From: Mangrovibacillus cuniculi
GTDB taxonomy: Bacteria; Bacillota; Bacilli; Bacillales; R1DC41
Direction: 5' to 3'
Length of the DNA stretch: 64,000 nucleotides
Assembly (NCBI RefSeq): GCF_015482585.1
Contig: NZ_CP049742.1
Coordinates: forward strand, 516,501 to 580,500
In this document: positions 43,209 to 52,460 of the stretch, piece by piece
Layout of the letters: each line of letters opens with the position of its first letter
How positions within the stretch are numbered: the first letter of the stretch is position 1
Position numbers and translations under genes: made by a program
The notes under the pieces: model-generated
What the model was told of the DNA's origin: nothing
The model's input: the letters and a program-made list of their open reading frames with translations, nothing else
Database searches by the model: none

Positions 43209-44500
43209 ATTAATTTCTCCCTTTCAAAAAGACTTTTCCAAATTGCTTTTGTAGAGGCTCTAATTCCAGTAGCGATATCCTGTTGCTTAGAAGGCTTAAT
43301 ATTGCATTCAATCAACCATGGCTTTCCATTTACATCTACTCCCATATCGATGCCGAACTCTCTGTAGCTCCCATCAAGTTCATATGAGAGCAGAGAAGCC
43401 ATTTCTATACTAAGTTCTTTCATTAGCGAGTAAATGGTCTTTGCCTTCTCTGAATCAAACAAACTTTTTAGAACATTTAACGACTTCCCTAACTCGCCAC
43501 CTTGTGATAAATTAGAAACTATTTTATTTTTGGCTGATACCCTAGCAATTATGGAAGTAACCTCGAATTCAGAAGTAGTAGAAGCTATTAGGTGAATGCG
43601 AAAATCTACGGGTCTATCATCATAGGTTACTAACGATACTTTTTGTTGGAGAATATGAGGAGACTTAGCGACAAGTTTATCTAAATACGTACAAGCCTCT
43701 TGGATAGAATGATAACGTTGCACTTTATTCCCGTCTGTAATTAACCAGTGAGAAAGATTTTGATTAAACTCCACATAATGAATGCCCTTCCCTAGAGAAC
43801 CCCAAGCTGGTTTCAAAAAGAAAGAAACCTTTTCGTGTAGAAAGTCGTAAATACACTCATACTGAGCGTATTCGGTTTTAGGCAGATAGGCTCTAAAAGA
43901 TGGTTCAGTCGATAAAACTTTATGAACTTCCCATTTAGACACATACTGGTGATTAAAGAATGCAATTTCTTTTTCCTGAAAATCTTTTCGAAGAAGGTCC
44001 ATCCCCTGGCTAGCGTCTATCTTACGGTTATGCACGCGATTGTAAACAGTTGTTGGCAGTGGAACAAATTCTTCTTTCCATTCCCCACCTATATGAATGA
44101 AACCTTTGGATTCTTTATATAAGTGGTAGTCAGTAAGTGGCAAAATATACGTAACAGCACCAATGCTGTTTCCGTATTCTAACATTTCTAAGTAAAAAGA
44201 TTCGTAGGAGGTAAAGTTGGCTGATCCTACTCTACTGTCTGTTAAAATCATTAATACAGGTTCCACAACAATCTCATTATTACGTATCGAAACATGTAAC
44301 TCATGTGATAAACAGGTAGGGACATCTTTCCATTGTTTTTGTTCAAAAATAAATGTATTTTCATCCTTCATCTCACCAAAAAAGATAGATGTCCCAATGC
44401 GCAGAACTTGGACAGTGTTAGAATCTTTTGAAAGTGCATGTGTCATGGTAAAATGAAAGCAATTTGGTTTAGATAAGTCTTGGGACAGAAGGGCTTTCAT
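43205..44500 (-). CDS. YheC/YheD family ATP-grasp protein (fourth paralogue)
   Basis: A 431-residue paralogue with an N-terminal domain like YheD. ATP-grasp motifs: VSFFLKPAWGSLGKGIHYV, VDFRIHLIASTTSEFEV, LSQGGELGKSL and YREFGIDMGVDVNGKPWLIECNIKPSKQ. The frame extends to 44533, but the ATG at 44500 lies 8 nt after GAGGAG. It is the first gene of the four-gene cluster and diverges from yheB. B. subtilis has two such genes here; this genome has four. Confidence 0.9.
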   Translation of the reverse strand: MKALLSQDLSKPNCFHFTMTHALSKDSNTVQVLRIGTSIFFGEMKDENTFIFEQKQWKDVPTCLSHELHVSIRNNEIVVEPVLMILTDSRVGSANFTSYESFYLEMLEYGNSIGAVTYILPLTDYHLYKESKGFIHIGGEWKEEFVPLPTTVYNRVHNRKIDASQGMDLLRKDFQEKEIAFFNHQYVSKWEVHKVLSTEPSFRAYLPKTEYAQYECIYDFLHEKVSFFLKPAWGSLGKGIHYVEFNQNLSHWLITDGNKVQRYHSIQEACTYLDKLVAKSPHILQQKVSLVTYDDRPVDFRIHLIASTTSEFEVTSIIARVSAKNKIVSNLSQGGELGKSLNVLKSLFDSEKAKTIYSLMKELSIEMASLLSYELDGSYREFGIDMGVDVNGKPWLIECNIKPSKQQDIATGIRASTKAIWKSLFEREKLI

Positions 44501-44592
44501 TTCATTCGCTCCTCGTCTATAGGCAAATATCACCCTATCGTATGTAGGGAAAGCATGTTAGGTTCCGACTTAGAGAAAGAAGGGTATGTACA

Positions 44593-45726
44593 ATGAACGA
44601 CTGGATGACAATAGTAATAATGATTAGTATCGGAGCAGCAATTGGAGGGTTCACTAACTCTCTAGCAATCAAAATGCTGTTTCGCCCATACAAACCTATA
44701 TATATAGGCAAAATGAGAGTACCTTTTACACCAGGTTTAATCCCAAAAAGAAGAGAGGAACTCGCAAAGCAATTAGGGAACATGGTGACCACTCATTTGG
44801 TGACACCAGAGCGCTTTATCAAGAAGTGGATGAGTGAAGAAACGAAACATAGTGTTAACACACAAGTAACTAGATTGTTTCGTGAATGGTTAGAAAAAGA
44901 AACAACTATTGAACAAATGGGAAAGTGGTTTACGAAAGAAGATTTGGAAGAAAAGATAGTCACTCAATTGAAAAATGTGCTTGTTAAAGGTGGAAACAGC
45001 TGGTGGTTAACAAATCGTTCGGAAAAGCTGGTAGATGTATTAACGGAAGACTTTGAAGAGAAAATTACAGGTGCTTTTCCAAGTTTAAGTAAAACTATTG
45101 TAAAAAAGTTAGAAATTTATGTAGCAAGTCCTGAAGGAAAAGACACACTAGAAGGCTTAATTCAAGACTTTTTAAAAGACAAAGGGATGCTTGGAAACAT
45201 GATTACCATGTTTCTCGGAAATGTATCTTTGTCTGATAAGATCCAACCAGAGTTGTTAAAATTTTTACGACGCGAGGAAACAGCTGAATTAGTAGAAGGG
45301 TTTATGCAGAGTCGATGGACAAAGTGGAGAGTGACACCTCTTGAAGATTGGGTATCTCCAGAAAAAGGAGAAGTGTTCATAGAACAAGTAAGTTCATTTG
45401 TGGTTGGAAAATTACCGATTGCTTCTCTTTTGCATACACCGGTCCAAAACTGGGTACGCCCCTTTGAAGAGACAGTTGCACAAGATTGGATTCCAAACGG
45501 AGTAGAAGTGGTTATGAAGAAAGGTGTTGGACAAATTCCGCATATGATGGAATCTTTCCGCATAGATAAAATGGTGGAAGAACAAGTGGAGTCTCTACCA
45601 GTCTCTCAATTAGAAGAGTTACTTTTATCGATATCAAGAAAAGAATTTAAGATGATCACGGTTTTAGGAGCTTTACTTGGTGGAGTAATTGGCCTTTTCC
45701 AAGGAATCCTAGTCTTATTTTTATAA
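44593..45726 (+). CDS. yheB: DUF445 membrane protein YheB
   Basis: A 377-residue DUF445 protein, the same length as B. subtilis YheB. A helix at the N-terminus ([21 protein letters not shown]) carries the family GxxTNxxAIxMLF motif and is followed by [29 protein letters not shown] second helix lies at the extreme C-terminus ([19 protein letters not shown]). The middle is helical and presumably exposed. Function is unknown. yheA follows after 101 bp. Confidence 0.94.
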   Translation: MNDWMTIVIMISIGAAIGGFTNSLAIKMLFRPYKPIYIGKMRVPFTPGLIPKRREELAKQLGNMVTTHLVTPERFIKKWMSEETKHSVNTQVTRLFREWLEKETTIEQMGKWFTKEDLEEKIVTQLKNVLVKGGNSWWLTNRSEKLVDVLTEDFEEKITGAFPSLSKTIVKKLEIYVASPEGKDTLEGLIQDFLKDKGMLGNMITMFLGNVSLSDKIQPELLKFLRREETAELVEGFMQSRWTKWRVTPLEDWVSPEKGEVFIEQVSSFVVGKLPIASLLHTPVQNWVRPFEETVAQDWIPNGVEVVMKKGVGQIPHMMESFRIDKMVEEQVESLPVSQLEELLLSISRKEFKMITVLGALLGGVIGLFQGILVLFL

Positions 45727-45762
45727 GCTAATAGCATGTTCCTGGCCATGTAAGGTGTAGTT

Positions 45763-45771
45763 TGTTATGAT
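45763..45771 (+). promoter_or_regulatory. extended -10 promoter before yheA
   Basis: TGTTATGAT is an extended -10 of good quality. A hairpin CCACAAGTG/CACTTGGTGG follows in the leader (about 45784-45808). Confidence 0.45.
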
Positions 45772-45827
45772 GGTAAAGGATTTCCACAAGTGAGGATACA
45801 CTTGGTGGGTAAAGGAGGAGTTTTGAA

Positions 45828-46181
45828 ATGGCTACAAATTTATATGATTACGCGTACGAATTAGAAAAAGCATTACGTGAAAGTGATGAGTATGTTCAAT
45901 TAAGAGGTTTATATGATCAAGTAAATGCAGATGAATCAGCAAAGCGTATTTTCGAAAACTTCCGTGATATTCAAATGAACCTGCAGCAAAAACAAATGAC
46001 AGGCCAAGAAATTACACAAGAAGAAGTAGAACAAGCGCAAAAGTCTGCTGCAATCGTTCAACAACATGAGTTAATCTCTCAGCTAATGCAAGCAGAACAA
46101 CGCATGAGCATGGCAATTGGTGAATTAAACAAAATCATCATGAAGCCTCTTGAAGAACTATACGGTTCACTAGGTGAATAA
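45828..46181 (+). CDS. yheA: YheA, YlbF/YmcA family protein
   Basis: A 117-residue all-helical protein of the YlbF/YmcA superfamily (UPF0342). LEKALRESDEYVQLRGLYDQVNADESAKRIFENFRDIQ is typical. Relatives YlbF and YmcA work with YaaT in sporulation and RNase Y control; a role for YheA itself is not established. The ATG follows AAAGGAGGAGTTTTGAA. A terminator follows. Confidence 0.94.
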   Translation: MATNLYDYAYELEKALRESDEYVQLRGLYDQVNADESAKRIFENFRDIQMNLQQKQMTGQEITQEEVEQAQKSAAIVQQHELISQLMQAEQRMSMAIGELNKIIMKPLEELYGSLGE

Positions 46182-46188
46182 TTTGGTT

Positions 46189-46217
46189 ACTCCTTACATT
46201 TTGTAAGGAGTTTTTTT
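46189..46217 (+). terminator. terminator of yheA
   Basis: Ten-base-pair stem ACTCCTTACA with TGTAAGGAGT and a TTT loop, then a run of T. Confidence 0.92.
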
Positions 46218-46310
46218 CTTTTCCTACTTCTACAATGTCCATGCCATACATATGAGTAACTAAGGACCCATTGTGGGTGACCTGGATGGACAATGTAGGA
46301 GGGATCAAGA

Positions 46311-47168
46311 ATGAATTATCAAATGTTAGCAATGAACATTGACGGTACGCTGCTTCACGATAATGGGCGTTTGCATAAATCAACTAGAGAATCCATTGAA
46401 TTTGCTGTTGAGAAAGGAATTTATGTGACTTTGGTAACGTCGCGTCCTTTTGCTTCTGCAAAACGCGTAGCTAGAGCACTAAAGCTCGATACATTTTTGG
46501 TCACTCAATCTGGTTCATTTATTGCTTCTGATGCAGAAAAGCCGATTTCTGTGAAAAAGCTAACGGAAGAAAAAACATATGAGCTAGCAAGATTCTTAGA
46601 GCAAGTAAATGGGCAAGTAAGGGTAATGGACGAACAGCGTACGTTATCTAACAAAATTCCGTTGCAACAGCAATTGTTAGCAAAAGCTGTGTTCCAGCCT
46701 GCCTATCGTTTAACTCATGCATACACATATGTAGACTCGATTTGCGATGTTCTACAAGAAACTCCAATGGCAGCTTCCAAAGTAGAAGTGACATTTGAAA
46801 ATCGTAATACGTTGGATGATGTACATGGAGCACTAAATGCATTATTTGATGAGTTTACGTATATCATTTGCGAGGATAACCGTTTGGAAATCACCACAAA
46901 GGGTGTATCTAAGTTGAATGGTGTGAAATATATTTGTGACCGTTTAGGAGTAAAAAGAGAAAAAGTAGTCATGATTGGATCTAGCCAAGATGATATTCCG
47001 CTTATGGAGTGGGCTGGACTAGGAGTAGCCATGGGGCAATCCTCTAAAACAGTATTAGATGCAGCGGACTGGGTAACCAGATCAAATCAAGAGAACGGTG
47101 TAGCATATATGGTAAAAGAACACTTCCGAAAGCAGCAGCACCAAGACTTTTTATCAAAATTTAAATAA
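46311..47168 (+). CDS. yhaX: Cof-type HAD hydrolase YhaX
   Basis: A 285-residue haloacid dehalogenase-type phosphatase. Motif I is degenerate at its first aspartate: MNYQMLAMNIDGTLLH has N where most members have D (DxDGT becomes NIDGT). Motif II is TLVTSRPF, motif III the lysine in ISKLNGVKYI (SKLNG), and motif IV GSSQDDIPLMEWAG. In B. subtilis yhaX is sporulation-controlled. If the nucleophilic aspartate is truly lost, the enzyme may be inactive or a sensor. The ATG at 46311 follows AGGAGGGATCAAGA. Confidence 0.9.
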   Translation: MNYQMLAMNIDGTLLHDNGRLHKSTRESIEFAVEKGIYVTLVTSRPFASAKRVARALKLDTFLVTQSGSFIASDAEKPISVKKLTEEKTYELARFLEQVNGQVRVMDEQRTLSNKIPLQQQLLAKAVFQPAYRLTHAYTYVDSICDVLQETPMAASKVEVTFENRNTLDDVHGALNALFDEFTYIICEDNRLEITTKGVSKLNGVKYICDRLGVKREKVVMIGSSQDDIPLMEWAGLGVAMGQSSKTVLDAADWVTRSNQENGVAYMVKEHFRKQQHQDFLSKFK

Positions 47169-47178
47169 GTTTACGTAG

Positions 47179-47214
47179 TCCAAGGAGGGAATGAACTCCT
47201 TGGATTTTTTTTTT
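47179..47214 (+). terminator. terminator of yhaX
   Basis: Nine-base-pair stem TCCAAGGAG/CTCCTTGGA, then ten T residues, which run straight into repeat copy C. Confidence 0.93.
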
Positions 47215-47271
47215 GAACAGCAACAACTCATTGTTGACCTTGTGATGTGGTTTGTAGTGACATGAGTATCC
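47213..47271 (+). repeat. structured element copy C (first hairpin truncated)
   Basis: After the T run of the yhaX terminator come GAACAGCAAC, the outer stem ACTCAT (47226-47231) with ATGAGT (47262-47267), the GTTG linker and a GTGAT loop. The inner hairpin is weak (ACC/GGT). ATCC ends the element as in copy B. Confidence 0.65.
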
Positions 47272-47358
47272 TTTTATAAAGGGAAGAGATACATACGCTT
47301 GAAATCCCACTGCCTATTCAGTAAACTTAAGAGAGTTTTGACACGAAAGGTGAGAAGG

Positions 47359-48864
47359 ATGAAGCTATCAATTAATGGACTGCATGATGAAAGATTTCAG
47401 CGTCCCTTACAACTAATTGCTAACCTATTTTTTGAAGACTGCAAAGTGCAGTTAGAACAAGAAAATAGTGATATAAATATTCATTTCTCTGTGACGAAAA
47501 GCGCTGGAAAAGTACACGTGGCAGGTGAATTACTTCATGGAGATAACCATTACAAGGAAGAACATGAACGAACAATTCAAGAATCATTGACGGAAAAAGA
47601 GCAATTTAAACAGGTGAAATTTGCCGTTTCTTATGTGTACTTAAGTTTGCTACAACAGGAAACAGGTGTCATCCAACCATGGGGAATTCTAACCGGAGTT
47701 CGCCCAACAAAATTACTTCATAAATTTTTAAAACAAGGTCTAACAAAAGATGAAGCACATCAAATCTTACGTGATCAATACATGATTACAGAGGAAAAGA
47801 TTGCATTAATGCAGACTATAGTAGACCGTCAGCTGCAAGTAATACCAGATCTTTATACCATTCAAAATGAAGTTAGCATCTACATTGGTATTCCATTTTG
47901 TCCCACAAAGTGTGCATACTGTACGTTCCCGGCTTTCGCTATTCAAGGGAAACTAGGTAAAGTAGATACATTCTTAGAAGGACTTCATTATGAAATAAAA
48001 GAAATGGGTGCTTGGTTAAAAGAAAAAGGAATTAGAATTACTTCTATTTATTATGGTGGAGGAACTCCTACTTCTATTAGTGCGGAACAAATGGACCTTT
48101 TATATGCAGAGATGTATCGCTCTTTCCCAGATGTAAAAGACATTCGTGAGATTACGGTGGAAGCGGGACGCCCAGATACCATTTTCCCTGACAAATTAGA
48201 AGTACTGAAGAAACATAACATTGATCGTATTTCTGTGAACCCTCAGTCCTATACACAAGAAACATTAAAAGCAATCGGTCGCCATCATACGGTGGAGGAA
48301 ACGATTGAAAAGTTCTGGTTATCGAGAAACATGGGAATGAAAAACATTAATATGGACTTAATTATTGGATTACCTGGTGAAGGAGTGCCTGAATTCCAAC
48401 ACACTATTGATGAAACAGAAAAATTAATGCCAGAATCATTAACAGTCCATACACTATCATTCAAACGTGCGTCCGAAATGACTCAGAATAAAGAGAAGTA
48501 TCCAGTTGCTTCACGTCCTGAGATTGAAGAGATGATGAGCATGGCAGAAAAGTGGACGAAAGAGAACGGCTATACACCTTATTACCTGTATCGAATGAAG
48601 AACATCTTAGGTAATTTAGAGAACGTAGGGTATGCACAAGAAGGACAAGATAGCATCTACAACATTGTGATTATGGAAGAAGTACAAACAATCATCGGCC
48701 TTGGATGTGGAGCTTCCTCTAAATTTGTCCACCCAACAACTGGTGTCATTACACAATTGGCAAACCCAAAAGACCCGAAATCGTATAACGACACATACAA
48801 AGAATACAGTAAGAAGAAAATCGATATTCTAGAAGAGTTGTTTAGAGATTCTGTGACTGTATAA
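47359..48864 (+). CDS. hemZ: coproporphyrinogen III oxidase-like radical SAM protein HemZ
   Basis: A 501-residue radical SAM protein, equal in length to B. subtilis HemZ. The iron-sulfur motif is CPTKCAYCTF (CxxxCxxC) in IYIGIPFCPTKCAYC. SIYYGGGTPTS, EITVEAGRPDT and NMDLIIGLPGEG are HemN/HemZ family motifs. It has been linked to anaerobic haem or coproporphyrin metabolism. The frame opens at 47299, but the ATG at 47359 with AAAGGTGAGAAGG gives the family N-terminus MKLSINGL. Confidence 0.94.
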   Translation: MKLSINGLHDERFQRPLQLIANLFFEDCKVQLEQENSDINIHFSVTKSAGKVHVAGELLHGDNHYKEEHERTIQESLTEKEQFKQVKFAVSYVYLSLLQQETGVIQPWGILTGVRPTKLLHKFLKQGLTKDEAHQILRDQYMITEEKIALMQTIVDRQLQVIPDLYTIQNEVSIYIGIPFCPTKCAYCTFPAFAIQGKLGKVDTFLEGLHYEIKEMGAWLKEKGIRITSIYYGGGTPTSISAEQMDLLYAEMYRSFPDVKDIREITVEAGRPDTIFPDKLEVLKKHNIDRISVNPQSYTQETLKAIGRHHTVEETIEKFWLSRNMGMKNINMDLIIGLPGEGVPEFQHTIDETEKLMPESLTVHTLSFKRASEMTQNKEKYPVASRPEIEEMMSMAEKWTKENGYTPYYLYRMKNILGNLENVGYAQEGQDSIYNIVIMEEVQTIIGLGCGASSKFVHPTTGVITQLANPKDPKSYNDTYKEYSKKKIDILEELFRDSVTV

Positions 48865-48878
48865 GCACCCCGCTAGAT

Positions 48879-48926
48879 AAAAAGAGAGAGCTACCTATGT
48901 TTCAAAGGTGGTTTTCTCTTTTTTTT
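48879..48926 (+). terminator. terminator of hemZ
   Basis: Long stem: AAAGAGA ... AGCTACCT with AAGGTGGTT ... TCTCTTT, followed by T residues. Confidence 0.8.
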
Positions 48927-48983
48927 ATAAAACAACTGAAAGCGATGTCATTTTGTGGTATAACATAAATAGGAGGGGATTGA

Positions 48984-49775
48984 ATGGTCATTCATTTATC
49001 GTATGAAACATTGCTCGTGTCAACAGAGGGGAACTGTACGACGATTACATTAAATCGTCCACAAAGTATGAATGCATTAAATGAAACACTTCTTCAAGAA
49101 CTAGCACACTGTCTAAATGTTGTGAGTAGAGACGATTCACAACAAATTGTGGTACTTCGTGGAAACAACGGGGTATTTTCAGCAGGTGGAGATATCAAGG
49201 ATATGCTGCTGAAAGAATCTACAGAAGAAGAGTTTTCGGCCATTATGTCTGCCATTACAGACATTGTCGTGACACTATACACGATGCCGAAATTGACCAT
49301 TAGTTTGGTAGAGGGAGCGGCTGCTGGATTAGGTCTAAGCTTAGCTTTAGCAACGGATCGTTTAGTAGCGACACCTTCAACTGTTCTTGCGATGAACTTT
49401 ATTGGCATTGGATTAATTCCTGACGGTGGAGGACATTATTTCTTAGCGGAGCGACTTGGACCGAAAAAAGCGCAAGAAATGATTTGGGCTGGAAATAAAC
49501 TAACGGCCCAAGAAGCAAAAGAAGCTGGATTAGTTCACGAGGTAGTGGAATCTGTCGAAGAATACTTAGGTGCTACACTAAAAGAGTGGAGAAGAAAGCC
49601 GCTTTTAGCCATGATCAAAACTAAGATGATTTATGCATCCATGAATAGAGATGAATTACTTCGAGTATTGCAAATGGAGAAACAAGGCCAATGGAAAATG
49701 CGTTTAACAGATGACCATAAAGAGGGTGTTGATGCATTCCTAATGAAGCGATATCCGAAGTTTGAGGGGAAATAA
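48984..49775 (+). CDS. yhaR: enoyl-CoA hydratase/isomerase family protein YhaR
   Basis: A 263-residue crotonase-fold protein. TITLNRPQSMNALNETLL, FSAGGDIKDML (oxyanion hole), EGAAAGLGLSLALATDRLVAT and IGIGLIPDGGGHYFLAERLG are family motifs. The position of the catalytic glutamates is not fully conserved: IGLIPDGG has D where many hydratases have E, so hydratase activity is uncertain and isomerase activity is possible. The ATG follows AGGAGGGGATTGA. Confidence 0.88.
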   Translation: MVIHLSYETLLVSTEGNCTTITLNRPQSMNALNETLLQELAHCLNVVSRDDSQQIVVLRGNNGVFSAGGDIKDMLLKESTEEEFSAIMSAITDIVVTLYTMPKLTISLVEGAAAGLGLSLALATDRLVATPSTVLAMNFIGIGLIPDGGGHYFLAERLGPKKAQEMIWAGNKLTAQEAKEAGLVHEVVESVEEYLGATLKEWRRKPLLAMIKTKMIYASMNRDELLRVLQMEKQGQWKMRLTDDHKEGVDAFLMKRYPKFEGK

Positions 49776-49785
49776 CATAAAAAAT

Positions 49786-49931
49786 AGGTTGGGACACAAG
49801 CCAAAATTGACTGCACAGGGATTTCCATTTTAATAAAGCACTAATAATGCAGTATTGCAAAAGCAAATTCAACGTAAAAAAGGTACATTCATTTTTCGAA
49901 TGTACCTTTCCGATTTTTGTCCCACCATCTT
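49786..49931. repeat. mosaic TIR element, reversed copy
   Basis: GGTTGGGACACAA at the left and TTTTTGTCCCACC at the right are inverted repeats. Inside are ACTGCACAGGGATTTCC, GCACTAATAATGCAG and the hairpin AAAGGTACATTC/GAATGTACCTTT (49879-49909). The order is opposite to the copy at 52461-52587. The hairpin could terminate yhaR and yhzC transcripts from both sides. Confidence 0.8.
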
Positions 49932-49937
49932 CCATAT

Positions 49938-50123
49938 TTACGAATGAAACAAAATCAACTTCCCAGCTGATGAGGTAAGTCTGTAAGTAGCATCTAGTGC
50001 CTTCAATTCTTCTAATCTCTTATTTCCACGCTCTTTGGCTTCTGCTTCTGATGAAGCTTCAACTGTCTCCTCTAAATGTTCCCCTTCTGAAAGTCCGTAA
50101 ATTGTTAGTTTGTACGTAGTCAT
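49938..50123 (-). CDS. yhzC: YhzC family small protein
   Basis: A 61-residue cytoplasmic protein beginning MTTYKLTIYGLSEGEHLEETVEASSEAEAKERG, with a predicted beta-alpha-beta layout. It matches the position and appearance of YhzC between yhaR and yhaQ of B. subtilis. Function unknown. The ATG at 50123 follows GGAGGGGTTGTAAA. Confidence 0.78.
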   Translation of the reverse strand: MTTYKLTIYGLSEGEHLEETVEASSEAEAKERGNKRLEELKALDATYRLTSSAGKLILFHS

Positions 50124-50239
50124 TTTACAACCCCTCCATAAATGAATAGTGATTCACTTTATTTAATTATAAACTTTTAGAAGAAAAGTTGAAACTCTTT
50201 TCTTTTTGCAAACGTAAATAGGTAAAAGGGAGTGATACG

Positions 50240-51139
50240 ATGACACTAGAAGTAAGAAATGTCACAAAACGTTTTGGTGAATTTACAGCAGTTAACAATT
50301 TAACGTTGCGCTTAGAAAAAGGAGAAATGTTTGGTTTGCTTGGGGCAAATGGCGCTGGAAAAACAACTACATTCCGTATGATCTTAGGTTTGTTGGATGT
50401 AACGGATGGAGAAGTTTTATGGAACAACAAAAAAGTTGGGAACCATCTTGCAGACATTATTGGGTATCTGCCAGAAGAACGTGGTCTTTATCCAAAACTA
50501 ACGGTGAAAGAACAATTAGTGTATTTGGCAAAGTTACGAGGTATGAAAAAAGAAGCCTCTATTCAATCATTGCGTTACTGGTTAGATCGATTTAATGTCC
50601 CTGAATATGAAAATAAGAAAGTAGAAGAGCTATCTAAAGGTAATCAGCAAAAGATTCAATTCATTGCATCTGTGTTGCATAAGCCGGAACTTTTAATATT
50701 AGATGAACCCTTTAGTGGATTAGACCCAGTCAATGTTGAATTATTAAAATCTGCTGTACATGAAGTAAGAGATAGCGGAACTTCCATCATTTTCTCCAGT
50801 CATAGAATGGATCATGTAGAAGAATTATGTGAAAACTTAGCTATTATGAGTCAGGGAACACCAATTGTTCAAGGAAAGTTGAAAGAGATAAAACGATCCT
50901 TCGGACAAAAAGCCCTTCGAATTTACAGTGATGATGACTTAACGTACCTCACAGAACATCCGCTTGTCTTAGACAGTAAACGTGTCGGAGAAGGACTAGA
51001 ATATAAAATTGCCAGAGAAGAAGATTCACAAGATCTACTGAAAATTGCGGCAGAACGCTCTTTTATTCGTAAATTCGAATTAGATGAGCCTTCGTTACAG
51101 GACATCTTTATTGCAAAGGTAGGTGGAAAAGATGAATAA
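50240..51139 (+). CDS. yhaQ: ABC transporter ATP-binding protein YhaQ
   Basis: A 299-residue ATPase of the NatA/DrrA type. Walker A GANGAGKTT, Q-loop YLPEERGLYPKL, signature LSKGNQQK, Walker B LLILDEPFSGLDPVN and H-loop SSHRMDHVEEL. The C-terminal 80 residues are the family accessory region. With YhaP it forms an exporter that may remove sodium or a drug; substrate is unproven. It overlaps yhaP by 8 bp. Confidence 0.94.
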   Translation: MTLEVRNVTKRFGEFTAVNNLTLRLEKGEMFGLLGANGAGKTTTFRMILGLLDVTDGEVLWNNKKVGNHLADIIGYLPEERGLYPKLTVKEQLVYLAKLRGMKKEASIQSLRYWLDRFNVPEYENKKVEELSKGNQQKIQFIASVLHKPELLILDEPFSGLDPVNVELLKSAVHEVRDSGTSIIFSSHRMDHVEELCENLAIMSQGTPIVQGKLKEIKRSFGQKALRIYSDDDLTYLTEHPLVLDSKRVGEGLEYKIAREEDSQDLLKIAAERSFIRKFELDEPSLQDIFIAKVGGKDE

Positions 51140-52373
51140 GTTTTTTACCAGCTTAGGTCACACGTATTTGACCAAATTAAAATCAAAATCATTTATTATC
51201 ACAACGGCCATTTTCATACTTGCTATTATTGTATTAAGTAATCTTTCTACCATCATTGATGTATTTGACCGTGAAGAAGATCAAGAGGTCGTTCACATGA
51301 TTAGTGCTGATGCAGAGATCGCTTCTGTCGTAGCAGCACAACTAAAAGCAATAGATAACGAATTGAAAATAGAGTTAGTAGATGAATCCCAAGAAAAGCA
51401 AGAGAAATTAGTAAGAGACGGCACAATTGATGGACTATTGGTCGTAAATAATGATGTTACACCGTTCCAAGCAACTTTTTTCGTGGAATCTTTTACAAAT
51501 GAAGGCTTGTATAACAAACTTCAAGCAGGTCTTCAACAAGTGTATACAATGGAAATGGCTGGAGAACTAAATTTAAGCGCTGAACAAGTAGCGCAGTTAA
51601 ATACTCCAGTATCTATTGAGAGGGAAGCCTTAAATGAAGCGGCAAAGTCTGAAGAAGAGCTTAGTGAGGCTCGTGGACTAGTGTATATTCTTCTCTTCAT
51701 CATTTATTTCAGTGTCATCATATATGCTTCCATGGTAGCGACAGAAGTTGCGAATGAAAAATCCTCGAGAGTAATGGAAATCTTGGTTTCTAGTATATCT
51801 CCTGTTCAACAAATGTTTGCAAAGGTATTTGGTATTGCATTGTTAGGTATGACTCAACTTGCAATTATATTAGCGGTTGGATATGCATCGTTACAAATGA
51901 GTTTGGATGACATGACAGGTGGTTTTTATGAGTTCTTTGGCTTTGGAAATACATCTGTGTCCACTATTTTGTATGGATTTATCTTCTTTGTTTTAGGGTA
52001 CTTATTGTATGCAACACTAGCTGCTTTCCTTGGCTCGATAGTGAGTAGAATAGAAGAGGTTCAACAACTGATTGCACCAATGACCATTCTCATCGTGATT
52101 GCCTTTATGTTAGCTATAAACGGACTGTCGAATCCGGAAGCTGGTTTTGTGACGGTTACTTCATTTATTCCGTTTTTCACACCAATGCTTATGTTCCTAA
52201 GAGTTGGAATGATAGAAGTGCCAGTCTATGAAGTATGGTTAGGTATTGGTATTTTAGTAGCGACAATTGTTTTATTAGGTTGGTTCGGTGCAAAAGTTTA
52301 CCGTGGTGGGGTGTTAATGTACGGCAAATCAGCATCATTTAAGGATATTAAGAAAGCGTTGCAGTTAAAATAA
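51132..52373 (+). CDS. yhaP: ABC transporter permease YhaP (NatB-like)
   Basis: A 413-residue permease of the ABC-2 type. The first helix (residues about 19-40) is followed by an extracytoplasmic domain of about 130 residues, then five helices after residue 175. VATEVANEKSSRVMEILVSSISPVQQMFAKVFG is the ABC-2 motif. The ATG at 51132 is behind GGTAGGTGGAAAAG; a GTG at 51123 is an alternative. It is the partner of YhaQ. Confidence 0.93.
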   Translation: MNKFFTSLGHTYLTKLKSKSFIITTAIFILAIIVLSNLSTIIDVFDREEDQEVVHMISADAEIASVVAAQLKAIDNELKIELVDESQEKQEKLVRDGTIDGLLVVNNDVTPFQATFFVESFTNEGLYNKLQAGLQQVYTMEMAGELNLSAEQVAQLNTPVSIEREALNEAAKSEEELSEARGLVYILLFIIYFSVIIYASMVATEVANEKSSRVMEILVSSISPVQQMFAKVFGIALLGMTQLAIILAVGYASLQMSLDDMTGGFYEFFGFGNTSVSTILYGFIFFVLGYLLYATLAAFLGSIVSRIEEVQQLIAPMTILIVIAFMLAINGLSNPEAGFVTVTSFIPFFTPMLMFLRVGMIEVPVYEVWLGIGILVATIVLLGWFGAKVYRGGVLMYGKSASFKDIKKALQLK

Positions 52374-52460
52374 TAATGGTAGAGCCTTTTTACCTGTTAA
52401 CAATTTACCAGTAAAGGGATCTCCGCTAGACGATAAATGCTGCTTTAATAGATAACGAGA

